The notes: a model not told the origin generated them from the letters alone. A DNA stretch of 64,000 nucleotides from Acanthacorydalis orientalis (GCA_034766995.1 CM068317.1:16763154-16827153), one strand, 5' to 3'. Counted from the stretch's first letter, positions 24,309 through 36,449 are shown. Numbers and translations: made by a program.

Positions 24309-25738
24309 ATGGAGGAAACCGAAATATGCGCAGTGATAAAATAGTTCAATTTTAATGGTTTATCTCCAACCGAAATAAAAGATGAGCTGGATGTTACTTT
24401 AGGCTAGTCGGCTCCATTGCCTTTAACTGTTAAAACATGGGTCTCGGACTTTAAACGTGGCCTTATGAGCAGTGAGGATGTATAATGTTCGAACAGATCA
24501 AAAATGGCTATTTCTGAGGAAATGGTCTACAAAGTATATAAAATTGTATAGAAAGACCGTCAATTGAAGCTACTTGAGATAGATGAGGCTTTGTGGATAT
24601 CAAAAAAGCGAACACATTCACCATTACTATGCGATTTTTTGACCATGAAAAATCTATCCGCGCGATAGGTGTCGCGATTGCTCATATCTGAGCAAAAACT
24701 TAAATCTATAAGCATTTCCGGGCAGTGTTTCGCGTAGTATAAGTGAAATACAATATAATTTTTGTGTCAATTCGTTACCACGGACGAAAATTGGATTTAC
24801 CATTATACTCCGGAGATCAAGAACAATCAAAACAGTAGACAGCAAGAGGTGAATCAGCTCTGAAGAAGCTGAAAGCTGTTTTATCAGCCGGATAGGTTTT
24901 TTTAGGTTGCGAAAGGTATTCTTTTAGTTGATTATCTTGAAAAAGGTAAAACAATAAATAGAGAGTACTATGCAGAAAGTTCGTAAGAAACGTCCCGGAT
25001 TAGGAAAGACAAATTTTCTTTATCATCAGGATAATGCGCCTTGTCATAAGTCTGTTATTGTGATAGCTAAAAATCATCAATTGAGCTTCGAATTAGTGCG
25101 TCATGGTGCCTAATCACCAGAAGTGGCCTCGTCAGACTTTAGTTTGTTTCTGAACCTTACAAAAGTTTCATGATGATAAAAAGTATACGGCGGATTTCAA
25201 AGTGATTTAAATTCTCGTATGAAGTAGTTCGGAACGAGAATGCTTTAAAGGAAGAATGAATGACGAAAATTCGGAAAGAGGTACGTTTCATAGGCTAAAT
25301 TGATCAATTAAATAACTGTGGCATAAGGTCAACCAATTCCATGAATGACATATTTTGAAGTAAAAAGATTGCAATAGAAAGGTTGTAATGAAAAATTGCG
25401 TCTACCTTTAACATTTAATTACTACGATAAGGGATATTTATCAGACCGGGTGACTCTGAATCAGAATATTTTACTGGACAAGCAATATTCCAAAATATGT
25501 CGATGCAATGGCTTCGAATCAATATTACGAGAGTAAGCATAAAGGATTGACTTGTAAGAATCTATAGAAACGAGATTGAAGGACGATGGACAGTTGAAAT
25601 TAGGACAAATACTTGCCGCCACAAACGCCTATTTTGAATAGTTGAATGACTCAGCCTATAAGGATAGTATAAAAGCTTTGGAATATCGTTGGAATAGGTG
25701 TATTGAGTTAAAACTAGACTGTGTCGAAAAATGATATC
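24309..25738 (+). pseudogene. Old mariner transposase pseudogene interrupted by a repeat
   Basis: It begins MEETEICAVIK, then FNFNGLSPTEIKDELDVTLG and FKRGLMSSED, then after damage QFVTTDENWIYHYTPEIK around the first catalytic Asp, LLVDYLEKGKTINREYYAE, LYHQDNAPCHKSVIVIAKN around the second, and VASSDFSLFLNL at the third. The sequence then enters an unrelated 409-bp repeat (25197-25605) and resumes with AATNAYFE and YRWNRCIELKLDCVEK. It is an older relative of the 16188-17481 mariner lineage (compare LSPTNIKAELDSTLG). Many stops and frameshifts are present. Confidence 0.8.
25197..25605 (+). repeat. Left arm of a large inverted repeat, inserted in a mariner
   Basis: Matches 26166-26580 in inverted orientation, by eye at roughly 80% over its full length. 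Shared words include CTCGTATGAAG, CAGTTCGGAACGAGAA, CCATGAATGA, ATCAGAATATTTTACTGGAC and AAGAATCTATxGAAAC. It lies inside the dead mariner, so it is an insertion. No transposase or reverse-transcriptase motif was recognised. Confidence 0.75.
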
Positions 25739-26165
25739 ATTTTTTATCCAATATTTTGTTGTTTTCATTCATAAGCTGAAAATTATTCTTCCCAATCTCA
25801 TACATTGTAGCTAAAATACTACTAATTTTATATATGAGATTGAAGCCTATATACTACTTTTATACTACATTCTGAAAATTTTAAGTGGTATAAGTGAGTT
25901 ATTGAATAGGAAAGAGATATTTTATCAAGTATAACTAAAAAATGATAATTAATTCTATTGTTTCAAAAGATAAGTTACAATGAATAAAATTCACTCTCGC
26001 TAATTTAATACGGATATTTAAAAAAAATAAAATAAGACACAAGATTTGCTTAAACTAATAGTAACTTATCTACTTGAGCCAAATAATGCAATCTAAATTA
26101 TTGTATAGATTTTCTTTAACTTGAGATTATAATTCTAGACTGGCTCAGTCTATCGCAACAATTCG
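25739..26165. other. AT-rich spacer between the inverted-repeat arms
   Basis: Follows the C-terminus of the interrupted mariner. Nothing else was recognised. Confidence 0.6.
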
Positions 26166-26580
26166 TTACAATTCTAACTATCCATCATCCTTCTATCTTG
26201 TTTCCATAGATTCTTAAAAGTATACCGGTTATCATTACTCTCATAATATTCATTCGAAGCCAGTGCATCGAAATATTTTAGAGTATAATTTGTCCAGTAA
26301 AATATTCTGATCCAGAATCATCCAGTCAGCTAAATATCACTTAGCATAGTAATTAAATGTTTCAAGTAGATGTAATTTTTCATTACTAAGTTTCTATTGC
26401 AGTCTTTTTACTTTAAAATATTTCATTCATGGAATCGTCCGACCTTCTGTCACAGTTTTTTTTAAACGATTTAATGTAGTCTTTGAAACATACGTTTTTC
26501 CAAATTTAGTTCATTCGTTTTTCCTTTAAAGCTTTCTCGTTCCGAACTGCTTCATACGAGACTCAAGTTACTACGTTTGA
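26166..26580 (-). repeat. Right arm of a large inverted repeat
   Basis: The reverse complement matches 25197-25605 from end to end. The arms are 560 bp apart. This copy is not inside a recognisable mariner. Confidence 0.75.
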
Positions 26581-26625
26581 GTCATAATTATACGGAGGAG
26601 TCTTCTTCGTTGACTTTCTATTTCA

Positions 26626-26629
<4 letters not shown>

Positions 26630-26671
<42 letters not shown>
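26630..26671. repeat. TA microsatellite
   Basis: About 20 TA units directly before the next mariner remnant. Confidence 0.95.
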
Positions 26672-26673
<2 letters not shown>

Positions 26674-27270
26674 GAATGAAAATGGATTGTCTCAAGCACC
26701 GAAAATTATGAATAAGACACGGTGAATTATGTTCATCGATTTCAAAATCAAATTTTCACGTCAAAAAAGTGTTATTGTGTATTTGGTAGGACATTAAGAC
26801 TATGGTGTATTAGGGGTTATTCGAACCTGGTCACACTTTAAATGCAGAGTAATTTATTTCCAACAATAGCTTATCTGTTCGAGTGACAAATTAGAAAGAA
26901 AAAGATCTGTCATTGGAGACGAACGAGATGTGCCATTTTGGAGCACGATAATGCTTGGCTGCACCTCGCGAAAGGGTACAAAGACGTTATTTGTTCTTTG
27001 GGATTGGAAGTTCTCCCTCATGCAGCGAATTGACAGGACTTAGATACGTCAAGTTATCCCATATTTCAGCTACTCCAACATCATCCGTCTGATACCCAAT
27101 TTAAACAAATGGAAAAGCCCGAAAATTCATTGTCACTCTATCGACTCAAATCCCGCCATCTTCTTTTCGAGAAAGGATTCGTCAGTTACCCAACAGATGG
27201 AGTAAAGTTATATAAAATAATGGGAGATATTTTAAGGATTGAGATGTATTATTATTTCCGTAAATAAATA
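26672..27270 (+). pseudogene. Mariner transposase, C-terminal remnant
   Basis: In shifting frames the plus strand gives KSVIVYLVGH, YFQQLICSSDKLERKRSVIGDERD, then LEHDNAWLHLAKG around the second catalytic Asp, LGLEVLPHAA, LFQLLQHHPSDTQFKQME, then KFIVTLSTQIPPSSF and RIRQLPNRWSKVI at the end. This order and the HDNA and RxLPxRWxKVI motifs identify a mariner C-terminal half. The N-terminal half is absent: a TA microsatellite directly precedes it. Multiple frameshifts and stops make it dead. Its lineage differs from the other mariners here. Confidence 0.75.
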
Positions 27271-27312
27271 TTCATTTTCTATAAAAAAAAGGCACAAAAT
27301 TAATTTGTACAC

Positions 27313-27347
<35 letters not shown>

Positions 27348-27607
27348 CGGGATAATATTAAATAAATTGTTCAGAAATCGTAATCGTAAAAAAAATGAAA
27401 TAAGTAAAAATATATAACAAATTCTAATTTAATATATGAACACTAGTAAGCAATACCAAAAATGCCTTGAAGATAAAAAAGTATGACTGCAAAATATATT
27501 ATATAATATATTGATAAGAAAGAATAGAAATAAATTACACATACCTGAAAAAATAATGTTCGATGTTTATGTTTTTATAATATACACACATACACACACA
27601 CATATAT

Positions 27608-27693
<86 letters not shown>

Positions 27694-27781
27694 CGATTAC
27701 GTTGCTATATATCTGATAATAATTATATAAACATAATGAGTCATAAAAAAGATAATATGTTAAGTTTCATTCGGTTGTATG
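27271..27781. other. Spacer with TA microsatellites
   Basis: Tracts lie at 27317-27346 and 27584-27688, the latter beginning with an ACACACACA stretch. No gene was recognised. Confidence 0.75.
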
Positions 27782-27861
27782 TTCACTCTTATAACTGAGA
27801 AGTGGGCGATTACAGCAAGCCCGGGGATCGGCGAGCTAAGCAAGCAGGGGGAGGAAGCTCC

Positions 27862-27866
<5 letters not shown>
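27782..27866 (+). other. Short GC-rich segment ending in a TA tract, possible LINE 3' end
   Basis: About 85 bases of GC-rich sequence (with GAAGTGGGCGATTACAGCAA and CGGCGAGCTAAGCAAGCAGG) run straight into a (TA)n tract. The layout resembles the LINE terminus at 1-130, but the 3'-end identity is a guess because no protein motif is present. Confidence 0.25.
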
Positions 27867-27937
<71 letters not shown>

Positions 27938-27938
27938 T
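27865..27938. repeat. TA microsatellite
   Basis: About 36 TA units with one TATGTATA interruption. Confidence 0.95.
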
Positions 27939-29595
27939 GACTTTAAATGGAGTAATTTGTAACTATAAAAATGAATACCACATAATTTGTCAGAAATCAA
28001 TATTCTGCAACGAATATAAGTTTCTTTAAATTTTATCATCTAACTCAAGAACTAGTCGTTCTTACAAACGTTTAAAACAGTGGATAAGAAATGAATCTTG
28101 TCTCCTTAAGTTATAACAACAAGAAATGTGTAGATAAAGAAAACACGGTAACGTAGCTCGTAACCACATTGCTATGTTATTTTCAAAATAGTTCGTTGAA
28201 TTATTTATTACGAAGTGCTGAATATAAATTATTAACATACGTTAAAAACAAACATTATGCAAATATAATATAAGAACTTGGATATTTAAAATCAAGACTT
28301 GGATAAAAGTTTTTAGGTGTCTAATCAGGTATGTCAGATATACCTGAAAAAATGTTTCAGTGACATTAAATACTACTTCATAACAATAATTCCGAATTAC
28401 TGGCCAGTTTCTGATAGAATCTAGTAATAGTAACGTTACGTAACATACTTTTATGATTTATATCTCAGTAAATTGTAGTTTCTGGTTGAATATAACGTAG
28501 AGAGTGACATATGGTTCATTAATGGACTGATAGTGTTACAGTTCTACAATAGATGGCATTTAAATATTATTGTGTCTAAGATAAACGAAAAACGATATAC
28601 TACACTGATATCATTTGATTCGCATTAGCAGGTCATTTGTAAGTATATTAAGTATAAGTTCTTCATTAAAAACTTACGATGTAATAAGATCTGGTTAACG
28701 AAAATTGATATTTTTATTAAATTTAAAATTTAATGTATTTGTGATAAAAGTTTGTGAACAGAAATCATTGAAAAAGAGACATATAATAGAAAATAAAAAG
28801 ATAATGCTTTGTGAGATAAAAAAAACAAACTTTGAGATGAGTACGTAAATAAATTTAATAGTCAATGCCAAACAGCATAACTGAAAAAGTTACCATATTC
28901 TAAATTATCAAGTTACCAAATAAATGTACATTCAGTTTTAAAACGAAAGGTTAGACGAATACTTAATAATAATTCAAGTAGAAGTATCGATTATGATATA
29001 GTGTCGAAAATTATACTAGAAATATATTAAAATCCATTATTCAAGACCATAATTGCTGAAAACGAAAGTATATGTATTTCAGAATGGGATTAAATTGATG
29101 AACGGTTTAACAGTAACCAAATTAATTTTATTTTTGTATTAAATTATATTGTGAAAAATATACAATATTTTATGCATAGATTAAAAAGGTGCATAATTGC
29201 ACTTTTTCATATATTTAATTTTTTGTAAATTGAACTGCAAAATAATAAAAGCAATTACAATAAGATTATTAAAGAGATTGGTTTATCCGTAGATATCAAT
29301 ACGTAAACAGGTATGGAGATAGTAGTAATTGAAATATGCATACTGTCTAAATATCCATTATCTATTACAGAAACTTCACATTAAAATTAATTAAGAGATC
29401 AAGGTTCTGTGAAAAGAAAAATAATTCTTAATTATTTAACTTAATAAAATACTAACTATAACTTAATAATTTAATTAAAAATAATATAATTAATAGTTGT
29501 TTTCCTTCCATTAGAATACGACGAATAAAAAAAGTATTTACAGTTCAAAATAATAGATAGATTATTTCTTTATAGAAATAAACTATTGATCGAAC
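27939..29595. other. AT-rich non-coding sequence
   Basis: No frame, element end or structured RNA was recognised. Confidence 0.6.
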
Positions 29596-29964
29596 CTTTA
29601 AAGTCGAACCCTTTCAAGTTTCGACTTGACTAGCTGTTTTAAGTGGTCAATAACTGTTATATGGCTAGTGCTTAATTTTTGTGCAAGTTTTCAAATTGTT
29701 GTGCGTGGTTTTGATTCAACTAAAGCCTTCAGTTGGTTGTTATGTACTGAAAGGGACTCCCGCGTCCTTCTTCATTTTCAAGGCTCTCGTCCCCAGCACG
29801 AAATTTTTGGAAACACCATTGCACCGTACGTCCCTCAATAATACCCACACCAAGAGCAGCAGAAACTGCCCGTAAACAAAACGTAGTTTACGAGCAGTTT
29901 CTGTTGCTTTACCACCCGTTTTGAATTCATAAAAAACAATTGCTCTTATTTGCTCCTTTTCCAT
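29596..29964 (-). pseudogene. Mellifera-type mariner transposase, N-terminal fragment
   Basis: The ATG at 29964 gives MEKEQIRAIVFYEFKTGGKATETAR, the typical start of mellifera-subfamily mariners. After a frameshift come FQKFRAGDESLE-type text, then LAQKLSTSHITVIDHLKQLV and a terminal KSKLERF. That covers the two DNA-binding helix-turn-helix units and nothing of the catalytic domain. It is homologous to the fragment at 56798-57171, and the non-coding sequence upstream of both ATGs also matches (CAATTTGAAATAAAATTA on the plus strand). Neither terminal repeat is visible. The element starting at 30236 is a different mariner. Confidence 0.8.
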
Positions 29965-30235
29965 TTTTAATTCACTAGCCCAATTTGAAATAAAATTAGT
30001 AATAAAATCGAAATCGATGTCAGCAAAATACAGATCGAGAAATGCATTTTAAAATTATATTAACATGAACACGATGAAATGAAACTTTCATTGAAAAAAT
30101 TAAGATTACAAATCAGAAATTAAAAACCACAATTACTTTTCTACCACCTAATATTAATGAGCAGTAAATTAATTCGTCGATTTGGAAAAAACTTCTCAAA
30201 ATAATCTCTATCAAAATAATATTCCAACTATTATA

Positions 30236-31155
30236 CGAGGTCAGACAATTAAGTAATGCGAACGATTTTTTTCTCGGCCTGTGGTAACACTGCGAACCTG
30301 TAACTCCGCCACCGTAATAGCAGATCCCTACTCTCTCGATTGAAACCTTGACCACCCTCGTACGATCATTTCTTCGCCAGCTGTTTAGTGTTTTGTAACA
30401 ACGCGCGAGTAGTGCATGTCACGAAGCCCACCGAATGAACATCGCTCAAGATTGTCTCGAGCAGGTTGAAAGTGATCCTACTCTTCTCGATCGAGTTATT
30501 ACTGGTGATGAAGGTTGGTTCTTTCAATATGACCCCGAAACTAAACGACAAAGCCAACAGTGGCTGTCCCCTGGAGCACCAAGGCCAAGGAAGGCGAGAA
30601 TGAGCAAGTCCAAAGTGAAAACCATGTTGATTTGCTTCTTCGACAGCAAAGGGGTGGTTCACAAAGAGTTCGTACCACCTGGACAAACCGTAAATCAAGT
30701 ATTCTACCGCAATGTGCTCGAAAAATTACGAAAAAGGGTGCTCAGAGAGCGTCCAGAGATCGCGAAGACTTGGGTTCTGCATCACGACAATGCTCCCTGT
30801 CACAGTGCGTTCAGTGTCTCTCAGTTTTTGGCGTCTAAAGGCATCGCAACGTTACCACAACCGCCCTATTCACCGGACATGTCACCCTGCGACTTTTTCC
30901 TATTCCCTCATATGAAAAAATTCGTCAAAGGTCGACATTTTGACTCCGTTGAAGATATCCAAAAATCTGTGACGAGGGTACTCGGAGAGGTCCCACAAGA
31001 AGTGTTCCAGAATTGTTACGAAAACTGGAAAACTCGCTGGAATAAGTGTATAGATGCGGGAGGGGACTACTTTGAAGGGGATCGCAGCGATGTACCTTAA
31101 TTTTTAAATATACTCGATTTTTGAATTTTGTCGCATTACTTAATTGTCTGACCTG
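30236..31155 (+). mobile_element. Short mariner, copy 1 of a twin pair
   Basis: The left end CGAGGTCAGACAATTAAGTA and the inverted right end CAGGTCAGACAATTAAGTAA are terminal inverted repeats. TA precedes the left end (30234-30235). At the right end the last few bases and the TA are altered. The 920-bp element is nearly identical to 54465-55396. Both lack the same N-terminal coding region, so they descend from one already deleted copy. The non-coding 5' part (about 200 bp) is shared as well. Confidence 0.9.
30435..31100 (+). CDS. Mariner transposase catalytic domain without DNA-binding domain (copy 1)
   Basis: An open frame of 221 codons starts MNIAQDCLEQVESDPTLLDR. It contains ITGDEGWFFQYDPETKRQ with the first catalytic Asp, LHHDNAPCHSAFSVSQFL with the second and YSPDMSPCDFFLFPHM with the third (34 residues between the last two), ending DAGGDYFEG. 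Compared with complete mariners of about 345 residues, the N-terminal helix-turn-helix region is missing. The start differs from copy 2, where a further nine codons precede HCLEQV. This is a transposon remnant that happens to be open, not a host gene. Whether any protein is made is unknown. Confidence 0.75.
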   Translation: MNIAQDCLEQVESDPTLLDRVITGDEGWFFQYDPETKRQSQQWLSPGAPRPRKARMSKSKVKTMLICFFDSKGVVHKEFVPPGQTVNQVFYRNVLEKLRKRVLRERPEIAKTWVLHHDNAPCHSAFSVSQFLASKGIATLPQPPYSPDMSPCDFFLFPHMKKFVKGRHFDSVEDIQKSVTRVLGEVPQEVFQNCYENWKTRWNKCIDAGGDYFEGDRSDVP

Positions 31156-34100
31156 ACCATTTTTTCACATAAGTAATAAAATATAAATTTTGAATTAAGA
31201 TTTTTCGCTGGAGAATGAATTAATCCACCTTGAAGGAAAATTGGATTTATAATACTTATAATCTGTATGAGAAGTGCTCTAAGGCTTTATGATAAGTTAG
31301 TTTTTCTGAGTAAACAAAAATATTTTCTATGATATAAAAATATTCAAGATCACTTTGAACACTTTTTTCTTTAATTGAGGCTTGAGGAAGATTCAACAAT
31401 AATTCCATTATCATAAAATTTAAATCAAATTACATAAAGATACTTATTACAAATTACAAGTTTAATAATTATCGTTAATTTTCAGGTTATGAAGTTAAAG
31501 AAATACTTAAAATTTTGTTTGATATAGGCTCATGAGGTTTTATATTAAAGAAAAAAAAAATTAAAAAGTATATAAAATGAATATCTATAAAGTAGAGAAA
31601 AGAATATTGATTAAATAAGTAAAATATGTAAATCATTTTTCGTTTAGTTGCGTTAAAAATACAATTTTATTTACAAATGATACAATATATTTTTCACGTA
31701 TGGTAGTCTAATAAAGAAGTTGTGGAAATTTGTTAGAAATTATAATTAACGATGCATATTATTTTAAAATATAAAGAAAAATGCAAATAAATTAGTCCAA
31801 AAAATGTGGAAACAAACTTGTACTGAAAATAATAAAAAGGAGAAAATAAATAAATATTAAATTGCAATGCTATCTTTTAGACAGTGAACTAGAATAATTA
31901 TTACATTTATTTGTAATGAAATTGTTGAAAAATAAATATATTAATGAATATGTAAAAGAATAATTTTAATAACTTAAAATAAAATTTTAAAATAGATATA
32001 TTTATGCATAAAGATGTATAAATAAGTTAAAATAGTATTAATATATAAATAAAAAGTTAAAAAGTAATTTAAAAATATTTTTAGTTTAAATTAATATTTG
32101 AATTGTTGAAGTAATAACTGTTTGTTTATTAATTCAATTTATAATTAGATTCCAAGTTTATGACTCGTTTGTGTATGAATTTACATTTTTTGATAAAGTG
32201 CTTAACTCGTTTTTTTTAATCACTTTTTTATCAAAATAACGAATTGTTAACATTGATATTAGTACTAATTAGCTATTAAATATATTTTAATTTTCTTCAA
32301 AATCTTTCAAGTAGATATATATATATATATATATAAGTAATTATATTTATATATATATATATACATATTTGTAATTATATTTATATATATATATATATAT
32401 ATATGTATGACAAATAGTTATTTACCAAATACATTTAATTTCATACGAACGGTTTATATTGCATGATTTTATGGCGAACATTTATGTATAAGTGCGAGAA
32501 AGAAGCATCATTAATCCAAAATTTAAACTTACTTTTTTAAAGAGATCTTTAAAGTGCAACGAATGATTAAAAATAATAATTTTTCATTATACGTTTTGAA
32601 ATGAGGATCGCAACAGCTGGTGCAAATACAAATGCTATTTAGTTTAAGAAACGTAATTCAAACGTTTTATGTTCCGTAACATTTTTTTTTGTAATTTAAA
32701 TATTGACATAGAAGTTATAATTTGTTATGAAAAAGATTTTTAAATGCAAAGTTAAATGTTAGTAGTTCAAGAAAAATGTTATTTATTGACATTTACTTAT
32801 GAAATAGTATGATATAAGTTGATGATTGATTTGTTGATAATTTAATTAGTAAATCAGTAGTTGTTACATAAATATATAAAACGTTAATTTCACTATAAAT
32901 TAAATAGTACGACATTACTCTCTTCTTTTCATTAATATATTGATATTATTATCAATGTATCTTATACAGCTTAATATACGAAAAAAACGATTGGAAATTT
33001 TATTCCAATTTATTAAACTTATTTTTTTCTTTTGTATGTTAACTAATATATTTATATTTATCAGTTGATAAGATTACCTAAATTCATTTGATTTTTATTT
33101 TAAAATTGTTATTTAGTAATTGTTAAACCAAATAAAAAAAATGTTTTTTTATCTTCAACTCTGCATTTAATTTCAGATTTTTTTTTATTTGTCTTTTTTA
33201 GATATTTCAAATTGCTGAAATGAAATTAATGTACTTTTTATTGAATATTTATACTGTTTAATTGTAAACAGTTAAAACATTGAAAACATTATTGTAATAA
33301 CAATGTTTTAATAGTACACTTAATGATACATAATAATTGCATCAAATTAACGTTGAATGGATGTATAAGTTTTGATTTACACTATGCTATTTGCTATTTT
33401 GCTTATATTATTAATATAAATTAATATTATTAATAAGATATATGAAGAGCTATAGTAAGTTATCTTTTTTTTAAGTAAAAATATTTTTATTTAAGCCCTC
33501 ATATTTCTTATAGATTTTTTTTCCTATTTTAAATACTATTGTCACGTAATGAATTAATGTAGATGATTTATAATTACTTTATTATTATTTAATTAACTAA
33601 TTTAATATTATTTAATATTAATTAGTTAATTAATTAATTAATTAATTTATAATTTAATAATTAATGCATTATTATAATTACGATTATTTTATGCAAATAT
33701 TAATATATTGTTCCTGTAAAATATTTTAGAATAGTAAAATATTTAAATCAAAATTAATTTGTTATTTGATAGTTTAAGAACTGTAAGTTCATTATTATAT
33801 TATAATTCAGTTACAAATTTTTATCAACCAGGAGCCAATTCAGTGTTAATCCTCTTTTGTTTTAAGAATTAGTGGAATATTTAGTGACATGTATTCAATC
33901 AATAATAAGTAGTGAATGAAATTTATTTTATAAGTAATAAATACAGTTACCTAATAGTTATGCCCTAATACAATTTTCGTAAGTATATCTAATATTATGT
34001 AGCTAAAAATCGATAAATTATTAATTTATAAGGCATAAAAATCACCTATTAAAAATTAGGCATGAAAATAATCGTGGGCTCGCTATAATAGTAAATAAAA

Positions 34101-35093
34101 AGAAAAAATAATAAAGCCAGAAATTAGTTATTAGACAAGAAAAATAAAAAAATCTCAGGTAGCACATAATCATTTTAATAAAATTATTTCCTTGTAAAGT
34201 AGAAATTAATTGTGGTTTACTATATTTTATGTTCACTGTTTTTTTTTGTTTCACTTGAATAGTTCAATCTACTTATTTTGACAAGCAATTATTAATCTTC
34301 AAATATAAAGTGATTATTTCTTAAATACGGATTGTTTTTTTTTCAATTAAAAAACCGAAATGTTTTATGTTTTCAGAATTAATGATGTAAATTCTGTCGA
34401 GTGTTTTAGGATTTATCATGATTATTAATATTTAAACCTAAGAGTACCATGTCGTCAAATATGTTTAGCTATTTACCGAAAAGAAAACGGTTTACTTAAA
34501 TTAACTTCAGCTAATTGTTGAGATAAAATATAACTGATCCTACTTGCTGAAAATGAAGTTTTTAAATTGATTATTGAAAATCCGAAAAACTATTAGACAC
34601 ATTTATGCGGATGTTAATATTATATAATCTGGAGAATCGAGCATGTTTTAAATACAATAACTTCTATGCCGAAAGAATTTAATCATCGCAGCCTGTTAAT
34701 CTAAAACAAAGTCTTCTGTATGAAAATATCATTTACAAATAGATACCTCAAATATTTTGTTAACATCTGTACAAACAAAACATATTTTACAAATATTAAT
34801 TCATAATATTATATTTTAAAAAATACAAATCAACAGGATATGTGTTTTTTTATGATAGAAACATTAAATTTATATAAACATTTGATTGATAAGGAATAAA
34901 TTCGCCATTTACTTATCAATTCGACTTCAAACATTTAGAAGTTGTATTTAAAATTTAAAATGGCGTTATAATATTCACATGAGTTTTGAAAGTAAATTAT
35001 TTATGAGATCTTCATAATATTAATTAATTAATCTTCTAGTAATAAAATATCGAGTTGTTTACTTAAAACAAGAAACAGAAAAAATATACTTAC
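31156..35093. other. Very AT-rich sequence downstream of the DIP exon (intron)
   Basis: Nearly 4 kb without any recognisable element. It holds TA tracts at about 32316-32404 and an AT-only inverted repeat at 33589-33633. Since the exon on its right ends in a splice donor, this is intron on the minus strand. Confidence 0.65.
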
Positions 35094-35279
35094 TTGACTT
35101 TTCATCGGATCAGTGTTGATCTGACACATATATTGTCCACGATCCTCTTCTTGTACATTGCGAATATGTAAATTCCAAGTAGTGTGATCATCATTAGATA
35201 CAGCTACACGTGGATTATGTGTGATAACGTGATCGTGAATCGCTTGGATTGCTTTCGTGTCTGCTTTTACCCAACCCAC
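35094..35279 (-). CDS. Internal exon of a Dpr-interacting protein (DIP)/lachesin-like gene, first Ig domain
   Basis: The minus strand shows a pyrimidine-rich acceptor (CTTCTTTTTTCAG) before 35279 and a perfect GTAAGT donor after 35094. Between them are exactly 62 codons with no stop, phase 0 at both ends. The peptide starts VGWVKADTKAIQAIHDHVIT, continues HNPRVAVSNDDHTTWNLHIR and ends NVQEEDRGQYMCQINTDPMK plus SQ. The C-strand Trp, the DxGxYxC motif and the MCQxNTDPMKSQ end are hallmarks of the first Ig domain of insect DIPs, cell-surface partners of Dpr proteins in synaptic matching. The reading is nearly word for word that of the family. Flanking exons for the signal peptide and Ig2/Ig3 are not visible, so they lie beyond long introns. 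Which DIP paralogue it is cannot be told. Confidence 0.92.
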
Positions 35280-36447
35280 CTGAAAAAAGAAGTGTTTCAT
35301 TAGAATTCCGATCAAAAGTTTAACAAATTAATGCAATAGTTGATAATTAAATAACCCATTAAACCATTCCCTTTCAATGACGAGTTATCTCGTCCTCACT
35401 ACGTACGTATATCACTCCAAAGACTAGAATATTCGACGGCATATTTAAATGGCGGGAACTTGTATTTATACCGATGATTAGTAAATTTGATTATTAGATC
35501 TTGTTATAACATCTTTTGTCATGGATTAGAAAATATTAGTTGATGATAGATAAATGTGGATCATTATGTGTATAACCTTGTTTTGAGAAGTTAGTGAACA
35601 GTAACGTGCAGTGTCAGTAACGAGTGATCAGGACAGCAACAAGTGCCACGAGCAGTTTGAGTTTTAGTTGAATTTGAGTTCAATATATAGATAGCATAAA
35701 GAAAATACTGTACTATGATCATAACTTGTAGAATAAAAAGGAATCAATCGAATTCATTGAATTTTAGCATGCGAGAATTCAATGCCGGAAGTGGGATATT
35801 CTGTAAGGTGGAACTGATAATAAGTAGTATTTCAGTCGTTGAAAAAAGTAATAAAAGATGACAGTTAAGGAAAAGAATGAAGAAACCCATGTTGAAAATA
35901 TGTTTAAGGAAATGAATAGAAACCTGTCGAAAACAGAAGAATAATTGATAAAATTCCAGGAAAATATAATTAAAAGAATGAGAGTAAATATTTGCTAGGT
36001 ACGTTAATCGATAATCAAGGTATCGATATCGGTGTGTGATTCAAAAAGAAAATTAAGTTTATTTCAATATCAAAAAGAACAAAAGAAGAAAGCATTGATT
36101 TAAGAAGACGATTATTTCGTAAACGAACGTCCGGAATAAAAAGAATACAAGGATAAATGAAACGCTAATGTCATTCATTAACGTTTTATTTTGTTAACGT
36201 TGATAATAAGACTAGCAACGTTGTCAAGGACCTGCAAGAAACTCTATTCAAGGTCAAAGAGTCCAATCAGATGATAGATGATGGTGGTAAGCTACATTAA
36301 ATGCGCATGCTCCACGTGAAACACATGTTAAGCAGTTCAGAAATGTTAGTCTTATGTCAGTCAGAAATGTTAGTCACTCTGAAGGACCAAAATGGCACTA
36401 GTATCACCGGTGCTCGTCAGATCAGATGATAAGAAATATTTCAACTA
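35280..36447. other. Intron sequence upstream of the DIP exon, possible retroelement remnant
   Basis: More complex and CpG-bearing than the AT-rich intron to its left. The plus strand at about 35860-35945 reads MTVKEKNEETHVENMFKEMN, then KTEE-stop-LIKFQENIIKRM. This is a coiled-coil-like sequence of the kind found in the gag region of LTR retroelements. No reverse transcriptase, protease or integrase motif was found, so this remains a suggestion. Confidence 0.25.
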
Positions 36448-36449
36448 TA

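Noticed and set aside
33589..33633. AT-only inverted repeat as a structured RNA
   Set aside because: The composition is almost pure TTAA-type words, so pairing of this length is expected by chance.
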